Shown here in pieces: positions 56,711 to 64,000 of a stretch of DNA of 64,000 nt (within the stretch, counting starts at the first letter, position 1; each line of letters opens with the position of its first letter). The DNA comes from Methanolobus chelungpuianus (lineage in GTDB: Archaea; Halobacteriota; Methanosarcinia; Methanosarcinales; Methanosarcinaceae). Where the stretch lies: assembly GCF_024500045.1 (NCBI RefSeq), contig NZ_JTEO01000004.1:434001-498000 (forward strand). The letters run 5' to 3'. The position numbers were made by a program, and so were the translations under genes. The notes beneath the pieces were generated by a model. The model saw only the letters and a list, made by a program, of their open reading frames with translations. It did no database searches and was not told the origin of the DNA.

Positions 56711-56880
56711 AGTAGATTATCCTCCAAAGTTATCCCGGCAATACCCGGCTTACAATTGAACTATATAACAAAACTTCTATATATACCCTTTCAGTAAAAT
56801 TGAGTTAATTGGTTTTTTGTAGATATCATTTCGATTTAATACAGAAAACTATATATCTATTCTGATGGATAGTAAAAATC
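56711..56880. promoter_or_regulatory. Divergent groES / winged-helix promoter region
   Basis: About 170 AT-rich bases hold a minus-strand TATA (near 56775-56787) for groES and a plus-strand TATA (ctatatatc, near 56849) for the regulator gene, whose mRNA would have almost no leader. A natural site for shared heat-shock control. Confidence 0.5.
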
Positions 56881-57291
56881 ATGCCACAACAGATCATACT
56901 CATCAATCTTGAAAAACCAAGAGAGAAAAAACTAGAGCATGATATAAGCTGGTTATGTAACAGTTTCGGTTTGTCATCAGGCAGGGATACGGAAAACCTG
57001 GCTACTCAGATAGTGACGGATCTCTTAAAGCAGCTTGCTATGGAAGAAGAGCGTGTGTCCTCTGATAAGATAGCCGAAGATCTTGATGTGACACCTTCAA
57101 GGGTCAATCACCACGTAAGGAATCTTATTAATACAGGACTGCTGTACAGGGACAGGCGTGCACTCTATCTCCGGGGAGGCAGCCTGAAAGCTGCAGTCAG
57201 GGAGATGAGAAAGGATTCCGACAGGATATTCGACGAGCTTGAGGAGATCGCAGAAGAGATCGACAGGCAGATGGGGCTGAAGAACAGGTAG
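56881..57291 (+). CDS. Winged-helix regulator divergent from groES
   Basis: 136 aa. The middle (VSSDKIAEDLDVTPSRVNHH, VRNLINTGLLYRDRRALYLR) is an MarR/ArsR-like winged helix; the C-terminal part is a charged coiled coil (MRKDSDRIFDELEEIAEEID). Adjacent and divergent to groES, so a likely regulator of the chaperonin genes. The specific family name is not known to me. Confidence 0.8.
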   Translation: MPQQIILINLEKPREKKLEHDISWLCNSFGLSSGRDTENLATQIVTDLLKQLAMEEERVSSDKIAEDLDVTPSRVNHHVRNLINTGLLYRDRRALYLRGGSLKAAVREMRKDSDRIFDELEEIAEEIDRQMGLKNR

Positions 57292-57335
57292 GGGCACAGC
57301 AGGAACCTTGTAAGGCCTGCCGTGAGACCGCGAGT

Positions 57336-58175
57336 TCACTCACCGCCGCTTTTATCGTGCACCCAGAAATCGCCATCCAGCGTAAGCTCTTTTTTCCAGA
57401 TAGGCACTTCCTCTTTCAGCCGTTCGAGCGCATCAACCAGGGTGACGAACAGTTCCTTCCTGTGACCTGCAGCGACCACTATATAGACAATATCCTCGCC
57501 TGCCTTTATCAGGCCGGTCCTGTGGTGCATCAGCACATCGATGATGCCTTCCCTTTGCTTCATCTCCACGCATATCTTTTCCATGGCACGCTCGGCAACA
57601 TCGGCATATTTCTCGAATTCAAGAGCCTGCGTATGAGTCCCGTCTGTCATCTCGCGGACAATGCCTGTGAATGTTGCAATGCCTCCTGAGAACCCGATGT
57701 CGGGATTACTTTTGATCTTCCTGATGAGGGATCCAAGGGTTACCCAGTCCTCCTGCTCAAGGACAAGTTCCACAAGTCTGTCAGTATCCCAGTCAGCCCG
57801 CTCGGGCAACCTTGCAACTACATTCACGATGCCTTCGGCATCAGCTGCTTCCCCCAACACGATCTTAGGAAGGGAACTGCTCTTTGCACCTTCCACAACA
57901 GCAAAGTCCATACCGGCATCGGCCAGTGAGTCGAGGGCCTGGTCAAGTGTCGGATTACGCTTTACAATCACAAGCTCGGAATCGGTTATCGCAGCAACAG
58001 CATCTGCGCCTGCATCGAAGTGTTTTCCCGTATCGGTATCTGTGGGATTGAAACGATGATGGGACATTATCTTGACAGTGCCTACGGAGCCTTTCTCAGA
58101 CAGGGCTTCTACAAGACGGGTGACCAGGGTGGTCTTACCTGTGTTCTTGTAGCCTGACACACAAATGACTTTCAT
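57336..58175 (-). CDS. MobB-MoaE fusion, molybdopterin cofactor biosynthesis
   Basis: 279 aa from ATG 58175 (MKVICVSGYKNTGKTTL); an ATG at 58193 would add six residues and suits a leaderless mRNA. The N-terminal 150 residues are MobB-like GTPase (Walker A GYKNTGKT; VVEGAK). The C-terminal 130 are MoaE, large subunit of molybdopterin synthase (GGIATFTGIVR, HHRTGLIKAGEDIVYIVVAA, PIWKKE with the catalytic Lys). Such fusions occur in methanogens. Supplies cofactor for Fmd. Confidence 0.92.
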   Translation of the reverse strand: MKVICVSGYKNTGKTTLVTRLVEALSEKGSVGTVKIMSHHRFNPTDTDTGKHFDAGADAVAAITDSELVIVKRNPTLDQALDSLADAGMDFAVVEGAKSSSLPKIVLGEAADAEGIVNVVARLPERADWDTDRLVELVLEQEDWVTLGSLIRKIKSNPDIGFSGGIATFTGIVREMTDGTHTQALEFEKYADVAERAMEKICVEMKQREGIIDVLMHHRTGLIKAGEDIVYIVVAAGHRKELFVTLVDALERLKEEVPIWKKELTLDGDFWVHDKSGGE

Positions 58176-58189
58176 GGGAAGGGTTATGA

Positions 58190-58378
58190 TCATTCATGAT
58201 ATAAGTACACGGCGAACATGACAATTAGAATAAAAAATAAAGGAAAAAGGGCTCTGTAGAAATCCTCCTTTGAGTCAGATAGATAACCTTGGCATACTTG
58301 CCAAGGTTGTGTACTAGTAATTTTATTTTCATCTCTTTTACCTAGTTCCAGTACTTCCGTGCTCTGATCTCTTCTCAA
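58190..58378 (-). CDS. Small single-span membrane protein (62 aa)
   Basis: TTG start, polar N-terminal 40 residues, C-terminal span ([18 protein letters not shown]). It lies four bases before or overlapping the MobB-MoaE start. Weak ribosome site (AAAGGAAA). May be real; unrecognised. Confidence 0.4.
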   Translation of the reverse strand: MRRDQSTEVLELGKRDENKITSTQPWQVCQGYLSDSKEDFYRALFPLFFILIVMFAVYLYHE

Positions 58379-58449
58379 TGTTTCCTTTTGAGGTCTGTGA
58401 ACATTGTTTCAGCCAGATTTCTGTTATGATAGAGTTGCTCATCAAATCC

Positions 58450-59439
58450 TTAACTTTTGACCTTCATTAGTATGAGAAGACTCAGAATTAGTATCACGGA
58501 AGTAAAACCCGGTGATTTTTTTGCAGTTTCGTTCTCTTCACCTGATAAGTCTGAAGTTCCAACTTGGTTCATCTCTTCATCTGGTAGCTCATCTACTACT
58601 GGAATATCTGCAAAAACAAAGACTACTGGTACATCACTTATCCCTATTTGCTCGAATCGATTATCAATCACCTGATAAATTTCATCTATTAAAGTTTCAT
58701 TTACTTTTTCCGGGGTGTTAGAATAGAACTCTACGAACAAATATCCATTAATACTAGTTCCAAAACCAATCACTGGACCATCAAGAAAATAATGGTCTAT
58801 TTTTACATCATTATGACTGCCCTTTACAAGCAAATCTGTCCATTCTCTCTTTTTTCTTTCCTCGGTAATAACAGGCATTGTTCCCCGTGTAGTTATGAAA
58901 TTGGAGCTCTTTCTAGCTTCTTCAAACATCTCAGGGCCATAATCGGGTAATGGGAAGGTTTCATTTATGTTTGCCCATATGAAAACAACCGGTACTTCAC
59001 TTATACCTCTCTGTTCACAGTAGCCATCTATCTTTTGATATATTTCATCAATTCTAGAATCATTTATTTCTTCACGATAATAAGGATCTAGGTCTACTAT
59101 TAAAAAATCCTCCGCAAAACTATAACTGATTATAGCTTCGTCAAGATCAGAACAAGAAGGACTCATTTTTGTTAAATTAAGCCAACACTTGCTAAGAGAA
59201 TAGGACCATTTCGCTCTTTCACTGTCATTTGTGGTTTCGGGAAATACCCCCCTATTGGTTATGAAAACTGGGTCCATTTTAATTCGTTCAAAGTTAGACT
59301 CAAAACTATTTAAAGTGGAAAATTCCTTAATAGATTCAGAATAGTTTATTTCAATATCAGCATTTACGGAAAAGGGTAACAAGGCGACAACACACATCAA
59401 AATGATTATTCTTTTGGTAAATATGATTTTTGTAAACAT
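58450..59439 (-). CDS. Secreted protein with two related domains and a sorting-like C-terminus
   Basis: 329 aa from ATG 59439 (TTATAGGAG upstream). Signal peptide (RIIILMCVVALLPFSVNA), then two homologous domains of about 130 residues, each ending in DEIYQ(K/V)ID…(I/V)S(E/D)VPVVF. The end SPGFTSVILILSLLILMK has the PGF motif before a hydrophobic span, like PGF-CTERM proteins cut by archaeosortase. The same domain recurs as the N-terminal part of the next gene. Surface protein; unknown role. Confidence 0.75.
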   Translation of the reverse strand: MFTKIIFTKRIIILMCVVALLPFSVNADIEINYSESIKEFSTLNSFESNFERIKMDPVFITNRGVFPETTNDSERAKWSYSLSKCWLNLTKMSPSCSDLDEAIISYSFAEDFLIVDLDPYYREEINDSRIDEIYQKIDGYCEQRGISEVPVVFIWANINETFPLPDYGPEMFEEARKSSNFITTRGTMPVITEERKKREWTDLLVKGSHNDVKIDHYFLDGPVIGFGTSINGYLFVEFYSNTPEKVNETLIDEIYQVIDNRFEQIGISDVPVVFVFADIPVVDELPDEEMNQVGTSDLSGEENETAKKSPGFTSVILILSLLILMKVKS

Positions 59440-59663
59440 CAAAACAACTCCTATAAATACAATTAAAAGTTCGTATTATATGATAAATCGTAGGTAAAAA
59501 TATAAATTTTTCATAACCGTGTATTTGACTTATAATGCTAGTGTAATATATATTTGACTAGTATATAGTATAAAGAAATTAAAATATAAGAAGCCAAATT
59601 AAATTTTAAATAATTTGGCCCTTTAAGAAAGAACTTTAGGCATACTCCTCTTATTATACCTAT
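59440..59663. other. AT-rich spacer
   Basis: About 220 very AT-rich bases with several TATA-like words for the minus-strand gene at 59439. Nothing else seen. Confidence 0.4.
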
Positions 59664-60772
59664 TTAATTATAAATCCGAAGAACTACGTTTAAGTCTAGT
59701 GTCACTCCACTGACGGGGGAGAAAACGGCTTGTGTAGGGCTGTCATGTCCCCAGTGTACACCTACTATTTTAACCGTATTGCTTCCGTAATTCATAAATA
59801 CAGGTCCACCGCTATCTCCATTGTTACTATTGTAACTGGCTACGAATTGATCTTGTAAAGGACCAAAAACAGTACTGATTTTACGTACGTATTCTGCTGT
59901 AACAGTACCGGTTGTTGTACCACTTACTATTCCTGATAGATAGACAGTATCACCTAAGGAGGGGTCTCCATAACTAACTACATCTTTTACTATATTATTG
60001 TTTGCCCAATATATGTCGTCTGTAACACTGTTTGTTTTTACCCATGCAGCATCTGAAAAAACGCAATTATAGTAAGTTACGTCTCCTACTTTTCTTGTGT
60101 TATCGGGTTGATAAATATCTCCTCCAACACCACCCGATGTCCTAGCGCAATGTCCAGACATTACAAATCCTTTATTACCACTACTATCTTGTGCAGCAAA
60201 TGATGATGTCGCTGAATACCAGAGGTTGGTGGATGTATTTTTGTACATTAGTTTCACCCCTCCAATCAGTGGATTCCATATATCACTGCGAGTATCAAGA
60301 ATAACTGGCTTTGACTTTATGAAGACGACTGGAATGTTAGACAATCCATCCTTTTTTGCGTCTTCCTCTATTATGTTATATATTTCATCTATTGTAGACG
60401 TATCAACCGTTCCCCTGTCTTCACTAAGTTCTATGAACAGTATCCACCATAGTTGATACCAAAACCAGAGACAAACTGACCATTTAATTCTGTATAAGGC
60501 ATTATTTTATCCTTGGAAAGTCGCATACTTGTCCCTATTCTGTTTAACCATACTTTTTTTTCTTTATCTTCTGTAATCTCAGGTACTACTCCTCGAATTT
60601 CAATCACATTTGAATCCGCTTTAAGAGAATCAAATGTTTTCGCTCCGTAATCTGGTAAATAATAATTAAGTGATTCATCCCGACTTGAATCGGAATCTGA
60701 AGCACTACCTATTCCAATGAATATAACAGATATCACCATTATACTCAAACATATTTTTAGCATTCTATCCAT
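59664..60772 (-). pseudogene. Trypsin-like serine protease with N-terminal prodomain, frameshifted
   Basis: Two open frames are parts of one gene. The first (60772-60431) has a signal peptide and a prodomain like those in 58450-59439, ending at a stop in NYGGYCS. Shifting one base at about 60433 continues LFIELSEDRGTVDTSTIDEI and IPVVFIKS without a gap, into a chymotrypsin-fold protease: His in FVMSGHCA, Asp in VFSDAAWVK, Ser in NNGDSGGPVF. A single base change therefore splits an approximately 370-aa secreted protease. The alternative is a sequencing error. The tract has no homopolymer. Confidence 0.8.
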
Positions 60773-60787
60773 TTTATAACTTAGCAA

Positions 60788-61082
60788 AAATTATTATAAT
60801 TTTGCATATAATTAGAAACAATGCTACTAAATAAAATTACCGACTGTTTAAATTTATGAGTTATAAATAAAAAGAAGACTTCTGCATAGATTATTTTTAA
60901 GAAAATGGGCGTAATTATTTAAACATAGCTTAAACTAATTTTACCAGCGAGCTCTTAAAATACTATCATTGTGTATGTGCAAGCGTTTGTTCCAACAACC
61001 AATTGGAAAAATCATTATAAGTAGCAAATTATAATAGTCAATTTTCGAATAATTTATAAATGTGAAAATTATTCACGCTTGC
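60788..61082. other. AT-rich intergenic promoter region of radC
   Basis: No gene. TATA-like tttataaa (about 61049-61056) lies about 27 bases before ATG 61083, so radC is probably leaderless. Confidence 0.5.
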
Positions 61083-61772
61083 ATGAACCAGTACAAAATA
61101 TGCATCCGTGACATGCCCGAGGACGAGAGGCCCCGGGAACGATTGCTCAAATATGGCCCTGAAGCGCTCTCGAACGCAGAACTGCTGGCAATCATCCTGA
61201 GGACAGGCACGCAGAAAGAAAATATTGTCAACCTGTGCAGCCGAATCTTTTCAGAGTACAGCATCAAACAATTGAGTCAGGCCAACGTCAGCAAGCTCAC
61301 AGAAATCCATGGCATAGGCACTGCAAAGGCAGCCCAGATAGCAGCGGTGTTCGAGCTTGCACGCAAGCTGGAAGGATTCACGGACGAGCCAAAGCGCAAG
61401 ATCAGATCACCTGCGGATGTGTACTCGCTGCTCTATCCAAAAATGAGGGAGCAGAAAAGGGAAAGGCTGGTGGCCCTGCTACTTGATACCAAGAACCAGG
61501 TGCTCCGTGAGGAGGTCATCTCCATCGGCAGCCTGAATGCTAACATTGTCCACCCGCGGGAGGTATTCAAAGCCGCACTCATGGAATCGTGCGCTTCGGT
61601 CATCCTCTCCCATAATCACCCCTCGGGGGACCCCACGCCAAGCAGGGAGGACATCGCTGTAACGGAAAAACTTGTCGAGGGAGGGAAGCTGCTGGGAATA
61701 GACGTGCTGGACCATGTGGTCATCGGGGAAGGAAAATATGTGAGCCTCAAGGACGAAGGCTTTGTCAGATGA
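61083..61772 (+). CDS. radC: RadC family JAMM protein
   Basis: 229 aa from ATG 61083 (MNQYKICIRDMPEDERPRER). N-terminal UPF0758 domain, helix-hairpin-helix LTEIHGIGTAKAAQI, then the JAB/MPN+ metal motif SHNHPSGDPTPSREDIAVT. Common in bacteria, rare in archaea; despite the name a role in DNA repair is doubtful. Confidence 0.93.
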   Translation: MNQYKICIRDMPEDERPRERLLKYGPEALSNAELLAIILRTGTQKENIVNLCSRIFSEYSIKQLSQANVSKLTEIHGIGTAKAAQIAAVFELARKLEGFTDEPKRKIRSPADVYSLLYPKMREQKRERLVALLLDTKNQVLREEVISIGSLNANIVHPREVFKAALMESCASVILSHNHPSGDPTPSREDIAVTEKLVEGGKLLGIDVLDHVVIGEGKYVSLKDEGFVR

Positions 61773-61829
61773 TCTCGCTTTTCGGTTTGAGTACTTATAT
61801 AAGCTCCTGGAACCAACACTGTGCATATC

Positions 61830-62792
61830 ATGATGCACTCCAGTCCACGCCCCCGAATCCTGATAAGCAAATGCCTTGGTTTCTCGCCCTGCAGGTACGA
61901 TGGAAGCATGGTCCCCTTTCCTGTTGCGGAGGCTATGGGGGTCTATGTTGATTTTATCGCCGTATGCCCGGAGTACGAGATCGGTCTGGGGGTGCCGCGT
62001 GCGCCCATACGTATCATCTTGGGGGATCAGGATGCAAGAAGGCTTGTGCAGCCTGCCACCGGGCTGGATATTACTGAAAGGATGGCTGATTTTACTTCTG
62101 CGTATCTGGACAGGCTCGATACTATTGATGGAGCCATCCTTAAATCAAGGTCTCCTTCCTGCGGCATCGGGAATACGAAGATCTTTTCCTCTTCCGCGAG
62201 CAAGGATTGCCTGCACCGCAAGGGTACAGGTTTTTTTGCTGAAGGACTGAAACTTCATTTTCCGTCCCTTCCCACAGTGGATGAAGAGCAGCTTTACGAT
62301 CCTGCGATAAGGGATGACTTCCTGGCGCGTGTCTTTGCCCTGGCCTCGTTCAGGGAGGCGGCAGGGTCAGGAAAAATGAGTGAACTGTTGGACTATCACA
62401 CGCGCAACAAGTTGCTATTGATGGCTTTCGACAAGAAGGCCATGAAATGGATGGGTGACCTTGCGGCCAACCATGGGAAGCGCCCGCTTGATGATGTACT
62501 GAAGGACTATGGCCGATCTATCCGGGAAGTGCTTTCCCGGGAGGCCGGTATCGGGTCGAACATCAATGTGCTCATGCACGCAATTGGTTATTTTTCCGAC
62601 AGGCTGACAGGTGATGAGAAGCTCCTCTTTGAGGGCATGATAAGCAAATACCGCAGGGACAGCACTGTGCTGGCGGAGCTCAGGCAACTCCTCCTTTCCT
62701 GGATAATGCGCTCCAATGTGGAATATCTGGCTCAGCAGACTTACTTTTCCCCTTATCCTCCCGAACTGTCGGGGACTTTGCGGCAAGTTTGA
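61830..62792 (+). CDS. DUF523-DUF1722 (YbgA) fusion protein
   Basis: 320 aa; the GTG at 61821 is also in frame but a TATA box (cttatataa, near 61794) places the mRNA 5' end at about the ATG at 61830. The N-terminal 150 residues are DUF523 with cysteines SKCLGFSPCRYDG, CPE and SRSPSCG. Related DUF523 proteins include the [4Fe-4S] thiouracil desulfurase TudS. The C-terminal 170 residues are DUF1722. Probably tRNA-base or sulfur metabolism, but not proven. Confidence 0.88.
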   Translation: MMHSSPRPRILISKCLGFSPCRYDGSMVPFPVAEAMGVYVDFIAVCPEYEIGLGVPRAPIRIILGDQDARRLVQPATGLDITERMADFTSAYLDRLDTIDGAILKSRSPSCGIGNTKIFSSSASKDCLHRKGTGFFAEGLKLHFPSLPTVDEEQLYDPAIRDDFLARVFALASFREAAGSGKMSELLDYHTRNKLLLMAFDKKAMKWMGDLAANHGKRPLDDVLKDYGRSIREVLSREAGIGSNINVLMHAIGYFSDRLTGDEKLLFEGMISKYRRDSTVLAELRQLLLSWIMRSNVEYLAQQTYFSPYPPELSGTLRQV

Positions 62793-62855
62793 TATCTCCG
62801 GACCTCATAGTCTTATACGGGATCGCTTGTACGCGGCGACCAGGGGTAATGCAAA

Positions 62856-63107
62856 ATGGAAGATGAGTTTCGGGAAAATGGTGATATGGATTTTCCGGAC
62901 ATCGGGGATGATGACCCGGAAGAGACCGTGCAGGTCTGTCCTGTGTGCGGGAGCATGGAACTTTACTATGAGGCAGGCGGAGTCGAAGGACTGTACCACT
63001 GCAAGAACTGTGGCTACATCGGCTCTTTCATCGTAGAGGCCAACGAGGAAATGGCCAGGCTGATCAGGGAAGAGTACGAGAACAAGGGACGTAATACTGC
63101 ACTATAG
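62856..63107 (+). CDS. Small zinc-ribbon protein (83 aa)
   Basis: Acidic N-terminus followed by a ribbon with CPVCGS and CKNCGY. CAGGGGTAATG lies before the ATG. Resembles short zinc ribbons of methanogens; role unknown. Confidence 0.8.
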   Translation: MEDEFRENGDMDFPDIGDDDPEETVQVCPVCGSMELYYEAGGVEGLYHCKNCGYIGSFIVEANEEMARLIREEYENKGRNTAL

Positions 63108-63200
63108 GCTGGCCTGCCGTAATTGGCAGTTGCTGCATTCTGAGAAAAAGTGATTGCGGGTATCACCGGAGTGATACCTTTGAACGTTGGGATATTATGC

Positions 63201-63791
63201 TTAAGCTGCTGCAGGAAGTGCCTTGACTTCGGTCTTCCTGATCTCGACCCTTCTGAGGGGGTAGATGAACTTAGCATTCCTGTAGATGTTTGCGGAAAGC
63301 TTGCCCATGATGGCTTCTTCGATGAACTGCTCGAAGTTGAGTTCTGCTGCGCGCTCAACGACGATCTTGTTCATGATCTCCCTGATGGACTTGATCTGGC
63401 TGGTCCTTGCCCTCTTGACAGTGAAGCAGATGGGCTTGACCCTTATGACGTAGCCGTCCTTTGTGGTCACATCGAGGTTGGTGTCGATCCTTGATGTCTG
63501 GCGCTTGACGATGGAGCGCAGGTAATCGGTTGTGATTTCGTGTCCAATGAATCTGGTGTTGGCAACGTCACCATTGACTTCACTGATCTCGAGGATGAGC
63601 TTTGTGTTGTGTTTTGTGAAGTCGTTTGCTATCTCTCCGACAGTGGTCTCAACAACACGGCCAACGAGCTGCTCCGGGTCTTCTGCAGGGGTAACTCCGA
63701 TGTTTGTCCTGCTGATGAACTCGGGTGTCTCTACGTTGTACCAGGTCTTTGACTTCCACTTGTCTAACTTTCTCTGTACTTTCTTTGCCAA
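63201..63791 (-). CDS. rps3ae: 30S ribosomal protein eS1 (S3Ae)
   Basis: 196 aa. [19 protein letters not shown] at the start, then [20 protein letters not shown] and [20 protein letters not shown] are typical. The start codon is TTG (63791), seven bases after CCGGAGG. Monocistronic and divergent to the sequence at the window end. Confidence 0.95.
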   Translation of the reverse strand: MAKKVQRKLDKWKSKTWYNVETPEFISRTNIGVTPAEDPEQLVGRVVETTVGEIANDFTKHNTKLILEISEVNGDVANTRFIGHEITTDYLRSIVKRQTSRIDTNLDVTTKDGYVIRVKPICFTVKRARTSQIKSIREIMNKIVVERAAELNFEQFIEEAIMGKLSANIYRNAKFIYPLRRVEIRKTEVKALPAAA

Positions 63792-63974
63792 GGAATTCCT
63801 CCGGATGAGTGTGATTTTATGATATTGATAATGTAATTGGTGTAAGTGTTCAACGGGCGATCATGATATGAAATGAAGTAATCTATGCATTAAATTGGCT
63901 TTCTATAGTAGTCATGTCCGTATATAAAGAAATCGGTTCATGCGGTATTTTACAGAGTGCGGCCATGAAAATAT

Positions 63975-64000
63975 GAATATTGACCCACAGATCCGGGACA
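63975..64000 (+). CDS. Possible start of a further gene (truncated)
   Basis: An ATG at 63975 opens a frame reading MNIDPQIRD to the window edge. Too short to identify; the TATA-like tatataaag near 63920-63930 would suit it. Confidence 0.3.

Overview
The window is chromosomal DNA of a methylotrophic methanogenic archaeon of the family Methanosarcinaceae, most like Methanolobus or a close relative. The grounds are a formylmethanofuran dehydrogenase operon, archaeal threonyl-tRNA synthetase, PAN, ribosomal protein eS1 and a GHMP-type shikimate kinase, together with the bacterial-type genes typical of this family (GroEL/GroES, ClpB, UvrB, RadC). Assignments rest on reading translated sequence and motifs by eye; no database search was possible.

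Layout. 1-11959 is host backbone: thrS (5' end outside the window), acylphosphatase, thiI, a very long archaellum FlaD/E-like protein, a DUF4013 membrane protein, a frameshifted zeta-like toxin with its antitoxin-like partner, a type IV pilin, the ACT (UPF0237) plus UPF0210 pair, and an AroK-like kinase. 12203-27092 is a 14.9-kb integrated element bounded by a 16-bp direct repeat, one copy lying in the 3' end of tRNA-Glu(CUC), with a tyrosine recombinase beside that tRNA. It holds about 30 small, tightly overlapping genes: a coupled block of zinc-ribbon, membrane and coiled-coil microproteins, an origin-like cluster of palindromes and iterons, a radical SAM enzyme, a Zot/pI-like ATPase, and a virion module made of a 54-aa coat-like protein followed by four secreted or membrane-anchored proteins. 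The order resembles filamentous (inovirus-like) viruses, which have been reported from archaea including Methanolobus. I regard this provirus as the main discovery in the window.

27078-38903 returns to the host: tRNA-Glu, PAN, a Gln/Pro-rich winged-helix protein, tandem DUF131 proteins, uvrB, an orphan ABC ATPase, tRNA-Gly, a striking tandem structured RNA (about 34339-34601), a KaiC-like ATPase with a methanogen response regulator, then purE, chorismate mutase and archaeal shikimate kinase. 38956-47607 centres on methanogenesis: fmdF-A-C-D-B plus fdhD (sulfuration of the molybdenum or tungsten cofactor), then a CbiX/CfbA-type chelatase and a DUF169 protein. 47824-58175 carries a large tail-anchored repeat protein and a protein-quality-control cluster (ClpB, DEAD-box helicase, Hsp20, GroEL/ES) with a divergent winged-helix regulator, then a MobB-MoaE fusion. 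58190-64000 has two related secreted proteins, one a frameshifted trypsin-like protease, then RadC, a DUF523-DUF1722 protein, a zinc ribbon and ribosomal protein eS1.

Functional links: fdhD and MobB-MoaE supply and mature the molybdopterin used by Fmd. Shikimate kinase and chorismate mutase belong to one aromatic pathway. The chaperones and ClpB form a stress-response set. Two genes carry single-base frameshifts, and two open frames lack any ATG, GTG or TTG start in the expected place.
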